In this document: in pieces, positions 40,446 through 50,534 of the stretch
Position numbering within the stretch: position 1 is the stretch's first letter
Layout of the letters: every line of letters begins with the position of its first letter
Assembly: GCF_003344625.1 (NCBI RefSeq)
Contig: NZ_QPKJ02000007.1
Location: forward strand, 310,001-374,000
Source of the DNA: Solirubrobacter deserti
GTDB taxonomy: Bacteria > Actinomycetota > Thermoleophilia > Solirubrobacterales > Solirubrobacteraceae
Length of the DNA: 64,000 nt
Direction of reading: 5' to 3'
Program-made: the position numbers and the translations under genes
Notes under the pieces: model-generated
What the model was told of the DNA's origin: nothing
The model's input: only the letters and a program-made list of their open reading frames with translations
Databases searched by the model: none

Positions 40446-41163
40446 CCAGCACGGCGACGGTCGCGAAGCGGCCGGTCACGTGCGGCTCGCGGCGGTGCGA
40501 GTAGAACTCGTCCAGCGCGCGGGCGGTGGAGACACCGGCGACCTCGATCTGCGTCACGCCTGCGGAGCGCAGGTCGAGCTCGTTCGCCGCCCACAGGTCG
40601 AAGAGGGCCTTGCCGCCGCCGAGCTCGCGCAGGATCGGGGCGTCTGAGCCGTAGGCGTCCCGCGCGCGGGTGATGACGTCCTCGCCGACCTCGTACTCCT
40701 CGGGCCCGATCGAGGGCCCGATCGCGGCGATCACCGCCGCGGGGTCGGTGCCGAAGCGTGCCGTCATGGCGCGCACGCTCGCGGACGCGATGCGCGCGCA
40801 GGTGCCCTGCCAGCCCGCGTGGGCGAGCCCGAGCGCGTGGTGCTCGGGGTCGTAGGCGAGCACGGGCACGCAGTCGGCCATGATCACGCACAGCGGAAGG
40901 CCGGGCGTGTTCGTGATCAGCGCGTCGGCGCCGTTCACGAGCTGCGGCGCGTCGACGTGGGCGACCACGTCGCTGTGCACCTGCTTGCACCACACCGCGC
41001 GGTCCGGCAGCCCGTAGGTCCGGAACAGACGCGGCGCGTGGTCATCCCTCACCTTCGAGCTGAGGTCGAGATCATCACGTCTGGTGGTCACCAGCGCGTC
41101 GACCGCGTCCGGCAGCGTCTCGAAGCGGTAGACGCGCAGGCCGTCGCGGTCGTCAGCGCGCAC
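40438..41163 (-). CDS. pgeF: PgeF family protein (YfiH/multicopper-laccase-domain)
   Basis: A 241-residue YfiH-type protein. The zinc/copper ligand set is visible: His63 in WCKQVHSD, Cys98 in MADCVPV and His115 in AHAGWQG. In E. coli PgeF corrects peptidoglycan precursors carrying L-Ser in place of L-Ala; other members are purine nucleoside phosphorylases. The neighbouring murD2 and murL favour a peptidoglycan role here. ATG start inside the last ten bases of murD2, so coupled to it. Confidence 0.9.
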   Translation of the reverse strand: MRADDRDGLRVYRFETLPDAVDALVTTRRDDLDLSSKVRDDHAPRLFRTYGLPDRAVWCKQVHSDVVAHVDAPQLVNGADALITNTPGLPLCVIMADCVPVLAYDPEHHALGLAHAGWQGTCARIASASVRAMTARFGTDPAAVIAAIGPSIGPEEYEVGEDVITRARDAYGSDAPILRELGGGKALFDLWAANELDLRSAGVTQIEVAGVSTARALDEFYSHRREPHVTGRFATVAVLAT

Positions 41164-42439
41164 GGGCCAGCTCCGCGAAGTGGTCGCCGCGGGCGGCGAA
41201 GTTCTTGTGCGTGTTGAAGCTCGGCGCGGCGGGGGAGAGCAGGACCACGGTGCCGGGCTGGGCCGCCGCGCGCGCCGCCGCCACCGCCGCCGGCAGATCC
41301 GGGACGAGCTCGGCCTCGCCGTCCGCCGCGCGCACCGCGTCGACCAGGCGTGAGCCCGTGTCCGGCAGGCCCAGTACCCGAGCGCCGCGAGCCGCGAGCA
41401 CCGTGCCGAGCTCCGTGTAGTCCTGCGAGCGCTCGAACCCGCCGCCGATCAGCACCACCTGCGCGTCGGGGAAGCTCTCGACCGCGAACTTCGCCGCCTC
41501 GGGCTCGGTCGAGATGCTGTCGTCGACCCAGCGCACGCCGTCGGCCTCGTGGACGATCTGCAGCCGGTGGTCGAGACCGACGAAGTCCTTCAGGGCATCG
41601 ATCTCGAGCGGGACGCCGGCCGCCTCCACCGCCGTGAACGCCCCGCACACGTTGAGCGCGTTGTGGCGGCCGATCAGCGGCAGCTCGGACACGACGACGT
41701 CCCCGCGTGCGACCGCCCCCTCCTCGGTCACGTGCCACCCGGGAGCGGCGCCGAACGTGAACGCCTCGGCCTCTGGGACGCGCGGCGCGGCCATCACGGC
41801 CTCCGACGTCGCGTTGAGCACGCAGCGCCGCACGCCGTCGAGCGTCAGCAGCCGCAGCTTGTCGCGCCGGTAGGCCTCGACGCTCCCGTGCCAGTTGACG
41901 TGCTCGGCGTAGACGTTGCTCACGACCGCGGTCTCGGGGCCCGTGGCGAGGTCGGCGATCTGGTAGCTGGAGAGCTCGATGACGGCCAGGGCGTCGTCAT
42001 CGAGCAGGTCCAGCGCCGGCGCCCCGATGTTCCCGCCCAGCCGCACCTCCACGCCTGCGCGCGCGATCAGGTGGGCGATCAGCTTCGACGTCGTCGACTT
42101 GCCCTTGGTCGCGGTCACGCCGATCACGCGACGGCCCTCGCGCTCGGCCATCCACAGCGCCGTCGGCGTGGTGGTCCTCAACCCGCGCAGCTCGGGCCGG
42201 TAGATCGAGACGCCGGGGGAGCGCACCACCACGTCGCACCCACGCAGCGCGTCCGCGCCGGACGCGTCCACGACGCGCGCGCCGTCGGTCAGCTCCGGCG
42301 CGTCCGCCGGCTCCTCCAGCACGACCACCGCGATCCGCGCGCGCGGCAGCTGGGCCGCCACGTGCCGTGCGAACGAACGCGTCTCCAGGCCCGCGCCCCA
42401 GACGCCGATCGTCAGCCCGTCAAGCGCCGAGAAGCGCAT
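41153..42439 (-). CDS. murD2: MurD2-type UDP-N-acetylmuramoyl-L-alanine:L-glutamate ligase
   Basis: A 428-residue Mur ligase. The ATP loop TKGKST (111-116), the ELSSYQIAD segment, NVYAEHVNWHGS, and the HNALNVCGAF and DDSISTEPEAA elements are typical of MurD, but the N-terminal domain (GLTIGVWGAGLETRSF) and the pairing with murL define the MurD2 branch, which adds L-Glu. In the known pathway MurL then epimerises the terminal Glu to D. It overlaps murL by 20 bases and is followed by pgeF. Substrate stereochemistry is inferred from the pairing. Confidence 0.85.
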   Translation of the reverse strand: MRFSALDGLTIGVWGAGLETRSFARHVAAQLPRARIAVVVLEEPADAPELTDGARVVDASGADALRGCDVVVRSPGVSIYRPELRGLRTTTPTALWMAEREGRRVIGVTATKGKSTTSKLIAHLIARAGVEVRLGGNIGAPALDLLDDDALAVIELSSYQIADLATGPETAVVSNVYAEHVNWHGSVEAYRRDKLRLLTLDGVRRCVLNATSEAVMAAPRVPEAEAFTFGAAPGWHVTEEGAVARGDVVVSELPLIGRHNALNVCGAFTAVEAAGVPLEIDALKDFVGLDHRLQIVHEADGVRWVDDSISTEPEAAKFAVESFPDAQVVLIGGGFERSQDYTELGTVLAARGARVLGLPDTGSRLVDAVRAADGEAELVPDLPAAVAAARAAAQPGTVVLLSPAAPSFNTHKNFAARGDHFAELARAR

Positions 42440-43748
42440 GCACGTGCTCGATCAGCTCGTCCGGCACGTTGTGCGCGTCGCTCAGCCGCAGCACCGCTGC
42501 GACGTCCGGGTGGCGCGTCGGCAGCACCTCACGGACGAGCCGGGCGACGACCGTGTGGTCCTTCCAGCGCTCGTCGTCCGCGAGCAGCAGGATCGCCGCC
42601 GCGGACTCCTCCTCCTCACCCACGCACTCGAACGGCTTGTGCCCGCCGGTCGCGGTCAGCAGCGCGAAGCCCTCGTACTGGTCCTCGAGGTCGAGCATCG
42701 GCTTGTGGAAGATCGCCTCCAGCGCGGACGGTTCCATGTACGGCGCCAGGATCAGGAACACGAAGCGGCACTTCGGGCAGTTCCCGCACCACGACGACGC
42801 CCGCAGCGCGGGGTCCAGCCGGAAGATCGCGTTGCAGCTCGTGAACGCGCCGTGATACGCCGGCATCCCCGCGAAGGTCCGCGCGATCCCCAGCTCGGAG
42901 GCCGGCCGCAGCAGCGAAAAGATGTCCACCGGGGCACCCGTCTCGGCCACCGCGCCGCGCAGCAGCGCCTCGGCGCGTGCGCTCTTGGAGAATTGGTGGT
43001 TGACCTCGATGCCGTCGTAGACGACGTTCCCCGAGGACGCGCTGCGCTCGTTGGCCAGCGTCACGGCGTCGTAGCCGTTCAGCGCGGCGGTGAGCAGCGC
43101 CACGCAGGACACGATCGCCGTGATCGGCACGTGCCCGTTGAGCGCGCCCGACCGGTTGAGCTCACCGAGCAGCTCGAGCGGCAGCCGCCGCTGCGCGACC
43201 ACGTGCTCGACGCCCGCCACCGCTGCCGTGCGCTGCATCGCGGGGTTGTCACGGACGGAGAACAGCGTGAAGTCGAGGCCGGAGCGGCGCACGATCTCGA
43301 GCGCCACGATCGAGTCCTTGCCGCCACCGATCGGCACCAGCACGCGTGACAACGACCGCGCGGGCGCCTCACGCACGAGGCCCTCGCGCGGGAACTTCGG
43401 CCGCGGCAGCGCCGGCAGGTGGTTGACCACCGCGAACTCGCCCAGGCCCTCGGAGTACAGCGCCTCCAGGAAGTCCGCCGCCGCCGGGCCGGGCACCGCG
43501 CCCTCGAACGCCACCTCGGGCGGCGCCGCCGTCTTGTAGTAGGACACGCCCGCGACCCAGTGCAGCAGGTCGAGGATCGGCTCCACGCGCGCGAGGTCCG
43601 CGCCCTCGGGCACCGGCACCTCGAGCTCCTCGACGAACTCGTGCTCGTCGTCGAGCGCGTACCCGAGGCGCACGACGCCGTCGGCCGACAGGGAGCGCTC
43701 GGTGAAGCGGAACGTGCGGTACTTCGAGGGGTCGAACAAACCGCGCAT
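42420..43748 (-). CDS. murL: MurL: UDP-MurNAc-L-Ala-L-Glu epimerase
   Basis: A 442-residue protein of the MurL family, which converts the terminal L-Glu of UDP-MurNAc-L-Ala-L-Glu to D-Glu, so that no free D-Glu (MurI) is needed. Visible: the PP-loop-like IGGGKDSIVALEI at 141-146, TLANERSASSGNVVYDG, a CGNCPKCRFVFL cysteine cluster and KPMLDLEDQYEGFALL. ATG start; the divergent region beyond is only seven bases from the DUF559 pseudogene's stop. It is the first gene of the murL-murD2-pgeF run. Confidence 0.9.
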   Translation of the reverse strand: MRGLFDPSKYRTFRFTERSLSADGVVRLGYALDDEHEFVEELEVPVPEGADLARVEPILDLLHWVAGVSYYKTAAPPEVAFEGAVPGPAAADFLEALYSEGLGEFAVVNHLPALPRPKFPREGLVREAPARSLSRVLVPIGGGKDSIVALEIVRRSGLDFTLFSVRDNPAMQRTAAVAGVEHVVAQRRLPLELLGELNRSGALNGHVPITAIVSCVALLTAALNGYDAVTLANERSASSGNVVYDGIEVNHQFSKSARAEALLRGAVAETGAPVDIFSLLRPASELGIARTFAGMPAYHGAFTSCNAIFRLDPALRASSWCGNCPKCRFVFLILAPYMEPSALEAIFHKPMLDLEDQYEGFALLTATGGHKPFECVGEEEESAAAILLLADDERWKDHTVVARLVREVLPTRHPDVAAVLRLSDAHNVPDELIEHVHALLGA

Positions 43749-43755
43749 GAGGGTA

Positions 43756-44603
43756 TTACCGCGCCAGGCGCTCCCGGGCGACCGCGATGACGTCCTGCGG
43801 CGCGGCCACCCGTCGCACGTCCCAGCCCGCGGCCCGCAGCCGCTCGTCCCGGCGGGCGTCGTCGCGCCGGTCCGGGGCGCGCCCGTGGTGCGGGCCGTCG
43901 AGCTCGATCACGAAGCTGCGGTCCGGCCAGTGGAAGTCGACCTCCTCGCCGAGGAGCTTCGTGTTGACGAGCGGCCGGGGGAGGCCCGCCTCGGCGAGCG
44001 CGACGACCGCCTCGACCTCGCCGCGGCTGCGGGTTCCCGCCGAGCCGGCCTCGTACAGCGCGATGGCGGTTTTGAGGAGGCCCAGTTGCGACCGTTCGCG
44101 CGGTCCATCGCGTCCTGCGTGGCGAGCAGCGAGTACAGCCCGAGGTACGCCGCCTGGCGGATCACCGCCGTGATCTCGTCGGGCACCGTGACGACGTCGG
44201 TGAGGTCGACGAGCAGGCGGTGCACCATCGTCACCGGGATGCCCCGGCGATCGGTCCGGTCGCGCGGGTCGATCGTGGCGCGGCGGAACCGCGTGCCCGA
44301 GGGCGACCGACGCTTGCTCGGGACAATGACATCGATGAGGGAGGCGCGCCCACGTGCGACCTCGAGGAGCTCCGCCGCTGCCCAATGGCTCAACAACGCG
44401 CCGGGGCCCGCCGCGAGTACCGCGGCGAGCAGTTCGCCCTCACGTGAGAGCGGGCCGAGCGAGTACACGCCGCGGTAGCGCCGGTGGAGCCGGCCGCCTT
44501 GCACCCGCCGCGTGATCTGGCCGTCGTCCAGTCCGGCTGCGTGCAGCTGCGTTCGTGAGATCAGGCCGTGCTGGCGCTCGGCGAAGGCGGCGATCGCGAG
44601 GTC
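43756..44603 (-). pseudogene. AbiEi-type HTH/DUF559 protein broken by a frameshift
   Basis: The N-terminal part (AIAAFAERQHGLISRTQLHAAG, GRLHRRYRGVYSLGPL, GALLSHWAAAELLEV) has the AbiEi-like wHTH layout of actinobacterial DUF559 proteins. It runs to SLLATQDAMDRANGR in one frame, and the rest (LLKTAIALYEAGSAG, LLGEEVDFHWPDRSFVIELDG, Vsr-like DUF559) continues in another. The shift falls at about 44075-44098. Whole family members are about 280 residues, matching the sum of both parts. A GTG at MDLAIAAF is the likely old start. Mutation or sequencing indel cannot be separated here. Confidence 0.7.
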
Positions 44604-44742
44604 CACGCCGGGTGCGGTCGGAAACTTGTCCTGAGAACAAGGAATCGACCGCACCCCCGCATCCTTGCGCGGCGCGCTGGCACGGATCTACGCGCGATTG
44701 CACCAAATCTGTGCCAAACGCGTGAAGCTATCATCGAATTCG

Positions 44743-45759
44743 ATGAGCTTCTCACCGATCTCGGTCCCGCTGTCGATCTTGGACCTGGCGCAGATCCCGG
44801 AGGGCGGGAATGCGCAGACCGCCCTGCACCGCAGCCGCGAGCTCGCCCAGCACGCGGAGCGGCTCGGCTACCGGCGCTTCTGGCTGGCTGAGCACCACAA
44901 CATGGCCGGGATCGCGTCCGCGGCCACGTCCGTGGCGATCGGCTTCGTCGCCGAGGGCACGAGCACGATCCGCGTCGGCGCGGGCGGGATCATGCTCCCG
45001 AACCACTCGCCGCTCGTGATCGCCGAGCAGTTCGGGACGCTCGACGCGCTGTATCCGGGCCGGATCGACCTCGGGCTCGGGCGCGCGCCCGGCACCGACA
45101 TGCCGACGATGCGCGCGCTGCGCCGGGACAACACCAGCGCGGACACGTTCCCGCAGGACGTGCAGGAGCTCCAGCAGCTGCTCGGCGACCCGTTCCCCGA
45201 CCAGCACATCCAGGCCGTTCCGGGCCAGGGCAGCCACATCCCGCTGTGGATCCTCGGCTCGAGCCTGTTCGGCGCGCAGCTCGCCGCGGCGCTCGGCCTG
45301 CCGTACGCGTTCGCGTCGCACTTCGCGCCCGCCGCGCTCGTCCCCGCCATCCACGTCTACCGCGAGTCGTTCCGGCCGTCCGAGCAACTGCAAGAACCGC
45401 ACGTGATGCTCGCGGCCAACGTGATCATCGCCGACACCGACGAGGAAGCCACAAAACTCGCGACCAGCCAGCAGAAGTCGTTCATCGACGGCGCGTTCCG
45501 GCGCCAGCGCACGCTCCTGCAGCCGCCGATCGACGACATCGAGGCCTACTGGACGCCGCAGGAGAAGCAGCAGCTGCAGAGCATGCTGAGCTGCTCGTTC
45601 ATCGGCTCGCCCGAGACCGTCCACCAGCAGATCAGCGCCTTCGTGGACGAGCACCAGCCGGACGAGCTGATCGTCGCCACGAGCGCGTTCGACCAGCAGG
45701 CGCGGATCGACTCGCTGGAGCGCCTCGCGAGCCTGACGGATGCCGCCGTACGCGCTTGA
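44743..45759 (+). CDS. LLM class flavin-dependent oxidoreductase
   Basis: A 338-residue TIM-barrel monooxygenase of the bacterial luciferase-like superfamily (YhbW-like): [54 protein letters not shown] and [32 protein letters not shown]. It uses reduced flavin; substrate unknown. ATG start with a TATCAT -10-like box 9 bases upstream. The MarR gene starts inside its last 20 bases, so the two form an operon. Confidence 0.93.
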   Translation: MSFSPISVPLSILDLAQIPEGGNAQTALHRSRELAQHAERLGYRRFWLAEHHNMAGIASAATSVAIGFVAEGTSTIRVGAGGIMLPNHSPLVIAEQFGTLDALYPGRIDLGLGRAPGTDMPTMRALRRDNTSADTFPQDVQELQQLLGDPFPDQHIQAVPGQGSHIPLWILGSSLFGAQLAAALGLPYAFASHFAPAALVPAIHVYRESFRPSEQLQEPHVMLAANVIIADTDEEATKLATSQQKSFIDGAFRRQRTLLQPPIDDIEAYWTPQEKQQLQSMLSCSFIGSPETVHQQISAFVDEHQPDELIVATSAFDQQARIDSLERLASLTDAAVRA

Positions 45760-46168
45760 GCCGCCGGCGTCCGCGCACGCCGAGATCCGCGCCGCGCTGC
45801 ACGAGCTCGTGGGGCGCTTCCTGGCGGACTACGACCGCGCGGCGCAGGCGCACGGCCTCACGCTGACGCAGGCGCGCGTGCTCGGCTTCGCGTCCTGCGA
45901 GCCGCTGTCCCAGCGCGAGCTGGCGCAGCGCTTCGGCTGCGACCCGTCGAACATCAGCGTGATCGTCGACCGGCTCGTGGAGCGCGGCCTGGTCGAGCGC
46001 CGGCCCGACCCGGCGGACGGGCGCGTGAAGCTGATCGCGGCGACGGACGCCGGGCAGGAGACGGCCCAGCGCTGCTGCGCGGCGCACGAGTTCCCCGCGC
46101 TCGACCAGCTCACGCCGGACGAGCGCGAGACCGTCCGTGCCGGGCTCACACTCCTCACGCGCGGCTGA
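45740..46168 (+). CDS. MarR family transcriptional regulator
   Basis: A 142-residue winged-helix regulator: [18 protein letters not shown] dimer helix, [56 protein letters not shown] across the HTH and wing, and a C-terminal helix. It overlaps the oxidoreductase gene by 20 bases and probably controls it. The pair of cysteines near residue 106 (QRCCAAHEF) could be redox-sensitive. Confidence 0.92.
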   Translation: MPPYALEPPASAHAEIRAALHELVGRFLADYDRAAQAHGLTLTQARVLGFASCEPLSQRELAQRFGCDPSNISVIVDRLVERGLVERRPDPADGRVKLIAATDAGQETAQRCCAAHEFPALDQLTPDERETVRAGLTLLTRG

Positions 46169-46183
46169 CGCCACAATCCACGC

Positions 46184-47608
46184 GTGGAGCACGTCGACGT
46201 CGTGATCGTGGGCGCCGGTCTGAGCGGGATCGGCGCCGCCCGCCATCTGCAGGACCGGCTGCCGGACCTGTCGTTCGCGCTGCTCGAGGCGCGCGACGCG
46301 ATCGGCGGCACGTGGGACCTGTTCCGCTATCCGGGCGTGCGCTCGGACTCGGACATGCAAACGCTCGGGTACCGCTTCAAGCCCTGGACGGACGAGAAGG
46401 CGCTGGCGGACGGCCCGTCGATCCTCGAGTACGTGCGCGAGACCGCGCGCGAGACCGGAGTCGACCGGCACATCCGCTTCAACCACAAGGTCACGGACGC
46501 CGCGTGGGCGGACGGGCGCTGGACGCTGACGATCGAAGGCCAGGAGCCGCTCAGCTGCTCTTTCCTGTACGTGTGCGGCGGCTATTACCGCTACGACGAG
46601 GGCTACCTGCCGTCGTTCGCCGACCGCGAGGCGTTCACCGGCGAGATCATCCACCCGCAGTTCTGGCCTGAGGACTTCGACTACACGGGCAAGCGGATCG
46701 TCGTGATCGGCTCAGGCGCCACCGCGGTGACGATCGTCCCCGCGATGGCCGACAAGGCCGCGCACGTGACGATGCTGCAGCGCTCACCCACGTACATCCT
46801 CTCGCTGCCGTCCAAGGACAAGCTCGCGCTCAAGCTGCGCAAGCTGCTCGGCGACCGCCGCGGTTACCAGGTGACCCGCTGGAAGAACGTCGCGGTCTCG
46901 ACGCTCGTCTACCAGCTCTCCCAGCGCTTCCCGACCTTGATGCGCAAGGTGATCCGCAAGGGCGTTATCGCGCGCGTGCCGCCCGGCTATCCCGTCGACA
47001 CCCACTTCAACCCGACCTACGGTCCGTGGGACCAGCGCCTGTGCCTGGTGCCCGACGGTGACCTGTTCCGCGCGCTGCGCAAAGAACAAGCGTCGATCGT
47101 CACCGACCGGGTCGAGCGCTTCACGCCCACCGGCATCCAGCTCGCCTCCGGGCAGCACCTCGAAGCCGACGTCATCGTGACCGCCACCGGCCTCAACCTG
47201 CAGGCCTTCGGCGGGATCGCGCTCACCGTCGACGGCCAGCCGGTCCACCTGCCCGACCACCTCGCCTACAAGGGCATGATGCTCTCCGACGTGCCGAACT
47301 TCGTGTTCACGATCGGCTACACGAACGCGTCCTGGACGCTCAAAGCCGATCTCGTCGCGGAGTTCACGTGCCGCGTGCTCGCCCACATGCGCGAGGGCGG
47401 CTACACCACCTGCGTGCCGGTCGACGACGGCGGCGTGCCCCGCAAGCCGCTGCTCGACTTCGAGGCCGGCTACGTCCAGCGCAGCCTCCACCTGTTCCCT
47501 CAGGCGGGCGCGAAGGCCCCGTGGCGGCTGGGCATGAACTACGCGCAGGACGTCGTCACCCTGCGCCACGGCAAGCTCGACGACGGTGCGCTGCGCTTCA
47601 CCGCGTAG
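46184..47608 (+). CDS. flavin-containing monooxygenase, Baeyer-Villiger type
   Basis: A 474-residue NADPH/FAD monooxygenase of the EtaA/BVMO group. It has the FAD motif [11 protein letters not shown], the [18 protein letters not shown] segment, the Baeyer-Villiger fingerprint [11 protein letters not shown] (FxGxxxHxxxW) and the NADPH motif [13 protein letters not shown]. Mycobacterial EtaA oxidises ketones and activates thioamide pro-drugs; here the substrate is unknown. GTG start 15 bases after the MarR stop, same strand, so it may be part of that regulator's operon. Confidence 0.92.
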   Translation: MEHVDVVIVGAGLSGIGAARHLQDRLPDLSFALLEARDAIGGTWDLFRYPGVRSDSDMQTLGYRFKPWTDEKALADGPSILEYVRETARETGVDRHIRFNHKVTDAAWADGRWTLTIEGQEPLSCSFLYVCGGYYRYDEGYLPSFADREAFTGEIIHPQFWPEDFDYTGKRIVVIGSGATAVTIVPAMADKAAHVTMLQRSPTYILSLPSKDKLALKLRKLLGDRRGYQVTRWKNVAVSTLVYQLSQRFPTLMRKVIRKGVIARVPPGYPVDTHFNPTYGPWDQRLCLVPDGDLFRALRKEQASIVTDRVERFTPTGIQLASGQHLEADVIVTATGLNLQAFGGIALTVDGQPVHLPDHLAYKGMMLSDVPNFVFTIGYTNASWTLKADLVAEFTCRVLAHMREGGYTTCVPVDDGGVPRKPLLDFEAGYVQRSLHLFPQAGAKAPWRLGMNYAQDVVTLRHGKLDDGALRFTA

Positions 47609-47620
47609 AGTGCGCGCACC

Positions 47621-48787
47621 GTGGCCGTCCTGCTGATCGGCACCCTCGACACCAAAGGCGAAGAGCTCGCGTTCCTGCGCTCGCGGTTGCGGCAGAGCGG
47701 GGTGGACGTGCTCCTGGCGGACGTGGGCACCGGCGGGCCGCCCACGGTCGAGCCGGACATCGCGCGCGAGGAGATCGGCGACGTGCACGACGAGCGCGGC
47801 GCCGCGGTGCGCGCGATGGCGGACGGCGCGGCGCGGCTCGCGCGGCGGCTCTACGACGCGGGCGAGCTCGACGGCGTGCTCGGCGCGGGCGGCTCGGGCA
47901 ACACCGCGATCGCGACCGCGGCGATGCGCGCGCTGCCGGTCGGCGTGCCGAAGCTGATGGTCTCGACGATGTCCGCCGGCGACTGCCGCGACTACGTCGG
48001 CGGGACCGACGTCACGCTGATGGCGTCGGTCACCGACATCGCGGGGTTGAACTCGATCTCGGCGCAGATCCTGGCCAACGCCGCGGGCGCGATGGCGGGG
48101 ATGGTGGGCGCGCCGCCGCTCGAGCCACAGGACCACAAGCCGCTCATCGGGGCGACGATGTTCGGCGTCACGACGCCGTGCGTGGATCATGCGCGCAAGC
48201 GGCTCGAGCAGCGCGGGTACGAGGTGCTCGTGTTCCACGCCACCGGTACCGGCGGACGCGCCATGGAGGCGCTGGTGGAGTCGGGCTTCCTGGCCGGCGT
48301 CCTCGATGTGACCACCACGGAGCTCGCCGACGATCTCGTGGGCGGCGTCCTCACCGCCGGCCCGGACCGGCTGGAGGCGGCGGGCCGCCACGGGCTCCCG
48401 CAGGTGGTCTCGCTGGGCGCGCTGGACATGGTCAACTTCGGCGCGCGCAGCACGGTGCCGTCGCAGTTCGAGCACCGCGTCCTGTGCGAGCACAACCCGT
48501 CCGTGACGCTCATGCGCACCACGCCCGAGGAGTGCGCGGAGCTCGGGCGCAGGATCGCGCGCAAGCTCGCGCGGGCCACCGGGCCGACCGCGCTGTTCGT
48601 CCCTTTGCAAGGCCTGTCGCTGCTCGACGCACCCGGGCAGCCGTTCCACGATCCGGAGGCCGACGCGGCGCTGTTCGACGCGCTGCGCCCGGCCGCCGGC
48701 GACGTCGAGGTGATCGAGATGGACTGCAGCGTCAACGACCCGGCGTTCGCGGAGGCGATGGCCGACAGACTCGCCGCGCAGCTGTGA
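47621..48787 (+). CDS. Tm-1-like ATP-binding protein (UPF0261)
   Basis: A 388-residue member of the UPF0261 family. The start [20 protein letters not shown] and [43 protein letters not shown] match the N-terminal ATP-binding part of the tomato Tm-1 protein; the C-terminal part ([14 protein letters not shown]) is the usual family end. The family nearly always occurs with a PEP-hydrolase-type TIM-barrel protein, as here. GTG start; the stop overlaps the GTG of the next gene. In bacteria its role is unknown. Confidence 0.92.
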   Translation: MAVLLIGTLDTKGEELAFLRSRLRQSGVDVLLADVGTGGPPTVEPDIAREEIGDVHDERGAAVRAMADGAARLARRLYDAGELDGVLGAGGSGNTAIATAAMRALPVGVPKLMVSTMSAGDCRDYVGGTDVTLMASVTDIAGLNSISAQILANAAGAMAGMVGAPPLEPQDHKPLIGATMFGVTTPCVDHARKRLEQRGYEVLVFHATGTGGRAMEALVESGFLAGVLDVTTTELADDLVGGVLTAGPDRLEAAGRHGLPQVVSLGALDMVNFGARSTVPSQFEHRVLCEHNPSVTLMRTTPEECAELGRRIARKLARATGPTALFVPLQGLSLLDAPGQPFHDPEADAALFDALRPAAGDVEVIEMDCSVNDPAFAEAMADRLAAQL

Positions 48788-49605
48788 CGGGCGACCAGGC
48801 CCGGGCGCGGCTGAAGGCGACCCTCGAGCACGGCGGCGTGATCATCGGCTCCGGCGCGGGCACGGGCCTGTCGGCCAAGTGCGCGCAGGACGGCGGCGCG
48901 GACCTGATCATCATCTACAACTCCGGCCGCTACCGGATGGCGGGCCGCGGCTCGCTCGCCGGGATGATGCCCTACGGCGACGCCAACGCGATCGTGCTCG
49001 AGATGGCGCGCGAGGTCTTGCCCGTGGCGGGCGACACGCCCGTGCTCGCCGGTGTGTGCGGGACCGACCCGTTCCGCGACATGCGCCGCTTTCTCGCCCA
49101 GCTCGAGGACGAGGGGTTCGCCGGCGTGCAGAACTTCCCGACCGTCGGCCTGATCGACGGCACCTTCCGGGCCAACCTGGAGGAGACGGGAATGGGCTAC
49201 GCGCTCGAGGTCGAGATGATCCGCACCGCCGCCGCGATGGGCCTGCTGACCGCGCCCTACGTCTTCGATCCCGAGCAGGCCGAGGCGATGGCGGCCGCCG
49301 GCGCCGACGTGCTCGTCCCGCACATGGGCCTGACCACCAACGGCGCGATCGGCGCGCGCACGGCCAAGCCGCTCGAGCAGTGCGTGACCGAGATCCAGGC
49401 GATGCGCGACGCGGCGGTCAAGGTCAACCCCGACGTGATCGTCCTCTGCCACGGCGGCCCGCTCGCCGAGCCCGAGGACGCGCAGTACGTGCTCGACCAC
49501 ACCGAGGGCGTGGTCGGCTTCTTCGGCGCTTCGTCCACCGAGCGCCTGCCCGTCGAGCAGGCGCTCACGGACAACATGCGCCGCTTCAAGGCGTTGACTG
49601 CGTGA
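48784..49605 (+). CDS. phosphoenolpyruvate hydrolase family protein (TIM-barrel, copy 1)
   Basis: A 273-residue TIM-barrel protein related to the C-terminal half of Tm-1 and to PEP hydrolase/mutase-type enzymes. Visible: [58 protein letters not shown] and [21 protein letters not shown] start overlaps the UPF0261 stop (GTGA), so the pair reconstitutes the two-part Tm-1 arrangement. It meets a paralogue head-on, with 20 bases shared at the 3' ends. Confidence 0.9.
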   Translation: MTGDQARARLKATLEHGGVIIGSGAGTGLSAKCAQDGGADLIIIYNSGRYRMAGRGSLAGMMPYGDANAIVLEMAREVLPVAGDTPVLAGVCGTDPFRDMRRFLAQLEDEGFAGVQNFPTVGLIDGTFRANLEETGMGYALEVEMIRTAAAMGLLTAPYVFDPEQAEAMAAAGADVLVPHMGLTTNGAIGARTAKPLEQCVTEIQAMRDAAVKVNPDVIVLCHGGPLAEPEDAQYVLDHTEGVVGFFGASSTERLPVEQALTDNMRRFKALTA

Positions 49606-50440
49606 GCCCGATCGGGATCGACTTGAACTGCTCGGTGGTCTCCGAGAGCGCCTGCTCGACCGGCAGCCGCTCGACGCTCGACGCGCCCACGAACCCGACT
49701 GCGCCCGTCCGGCTCATCACGTAGGCCGCGTCTTCGGGGGTCGCGATCGGCCCGCCGTGGCAGAGCACCAGCACGTCGGGGTTCTGCGCCACCGCGGTCG
49801 CGCCGATGTCCTGCACCTGCTCGCACGCGACGTCCAGCGACATCGCCTCCTCGGCGCTCATGCCGATGCTGCCGCCGACGGTCAGGCCCATGTGGGCGAT
49901 CACGGCGTCCGCGCCCGCCGCCGCCATCGCCGCCGCCTCCTGCGGGTTGAAGACGTAGACGATCGTGAACAGCCCGAGCTCGTGCGCGGTGCCGATCATC
50001 GCGACCTCGCGCGCGAAGCCGAGGTCGGAGGCCTCGAGCTCGCGCCGGATACGGCCGTCGAACAGGCCCACGGTCGGGAAGTTGTTCACGCCCGAGAAGC
50101 CCGCCTCGATGACCTGGCCGAGGAAGCGGCGCATCACCCGCGTGGGGTCGGTGCCGTTGACGCCCGCGATCACCGGCGTGCGCTTGACCACGGGCAGGAT
50201 CTCGCGCTCGCCCATCTCCATCACGATCGCGTTCGCGTCCCCCAACGCGAGCAGGCCGCACATGGAGCTGTGCCCGGCCATGCGGAAGCGGCCGGAGTTG
50301 TAGACGATCACGAGATCGGCCCCACCGCGCTCGATGAACTTCGCGGAGATCCCCGTGCCCGCGCCGGCGCACACGATGGCCTGCTTTCGCTCGATTTGGC
50401 TCTGCAGGCGACTAATCACCTGCTGCCGCGTGAACTGCAT
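49586..50440 (-). CDS. phosphoenolpyruvate hydrolase family protein (TIM-barrel, copy 2)
   Basis: A 284-residue paralogue of the previous gene, about half identical by eye: [63 protein letters not shown] and [20 protein letters not shown] at [10 protein letters not shown]; much longer readings on this strand are antisense of the ROK gene. It lies divergent from the ROK gene with about 95 bases between, which holds a promoter for ROK and probably one for itself. It may be ROK-controlled. Confidence 0.9.
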   Translation of the reverse strand: MQFTRQQVISRLQSQIERKQAIVCAGAGTGISAKFIERGGADLVIVYNSGRFRMAGHSSMCGLLALGDANAIVMEMGEREILPVVKRTPVIAGVNGTDPTRVMRRFLGQVIEAGFSGVNNFPTVGLFDGRIRRELEASDLGFAREVAMIGTAHELGLFTIVYVFNPQEAAAMAAAGADAVIAHMGLTVGGSIGMSAEEAMSLDVACEQVQDIGATAVAQNPDVLVLCHGGPIATPEDAAYVMSRTGAVGFVGASSVERLPVEQALSETTEQFKSIPIGLTQSTP

Positions 50441-50496
50441 CCAGCGCCTCTCCCCAATTTCGTCGACAAGCAACGTAAATATACCGGCGATGCAAG

Positions 50497-50524
50497 TTAA
50501 CGCCAGCCGTGGACGACGTATAGT
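50497..50524 (+). promoter_or_regulatory. promoter for the ROK gene
   Basis: TTAACG at 50497-50502 and TATAGT at 50519-50524 with 16 bases between are close to the housekeeping consensus. Transcription would begin at about 50531, four bases before the GTG, so the message may be leaderless. The AT-rich patch AACGTAAATATACC at 50472-50485 lies between the two divergent genes and could hold an operator. Confidence 0.5.
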
Positions 50525-50534
50525 GGTCGGCGCT

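Noticed and set aside
44698..44734. Promoter TTGCAC ... TATCAT before the LLM gene
   Set aside because: Spacing of 25 bases is too long for a normal promoter; only the -10-like box is mentioned under the gene.
46784..48649. 621-codon minus-strand frame opposite the monooxygenase and Tm-1-like gene
   Set aside because: No domain; both plus-strand genes are clear.
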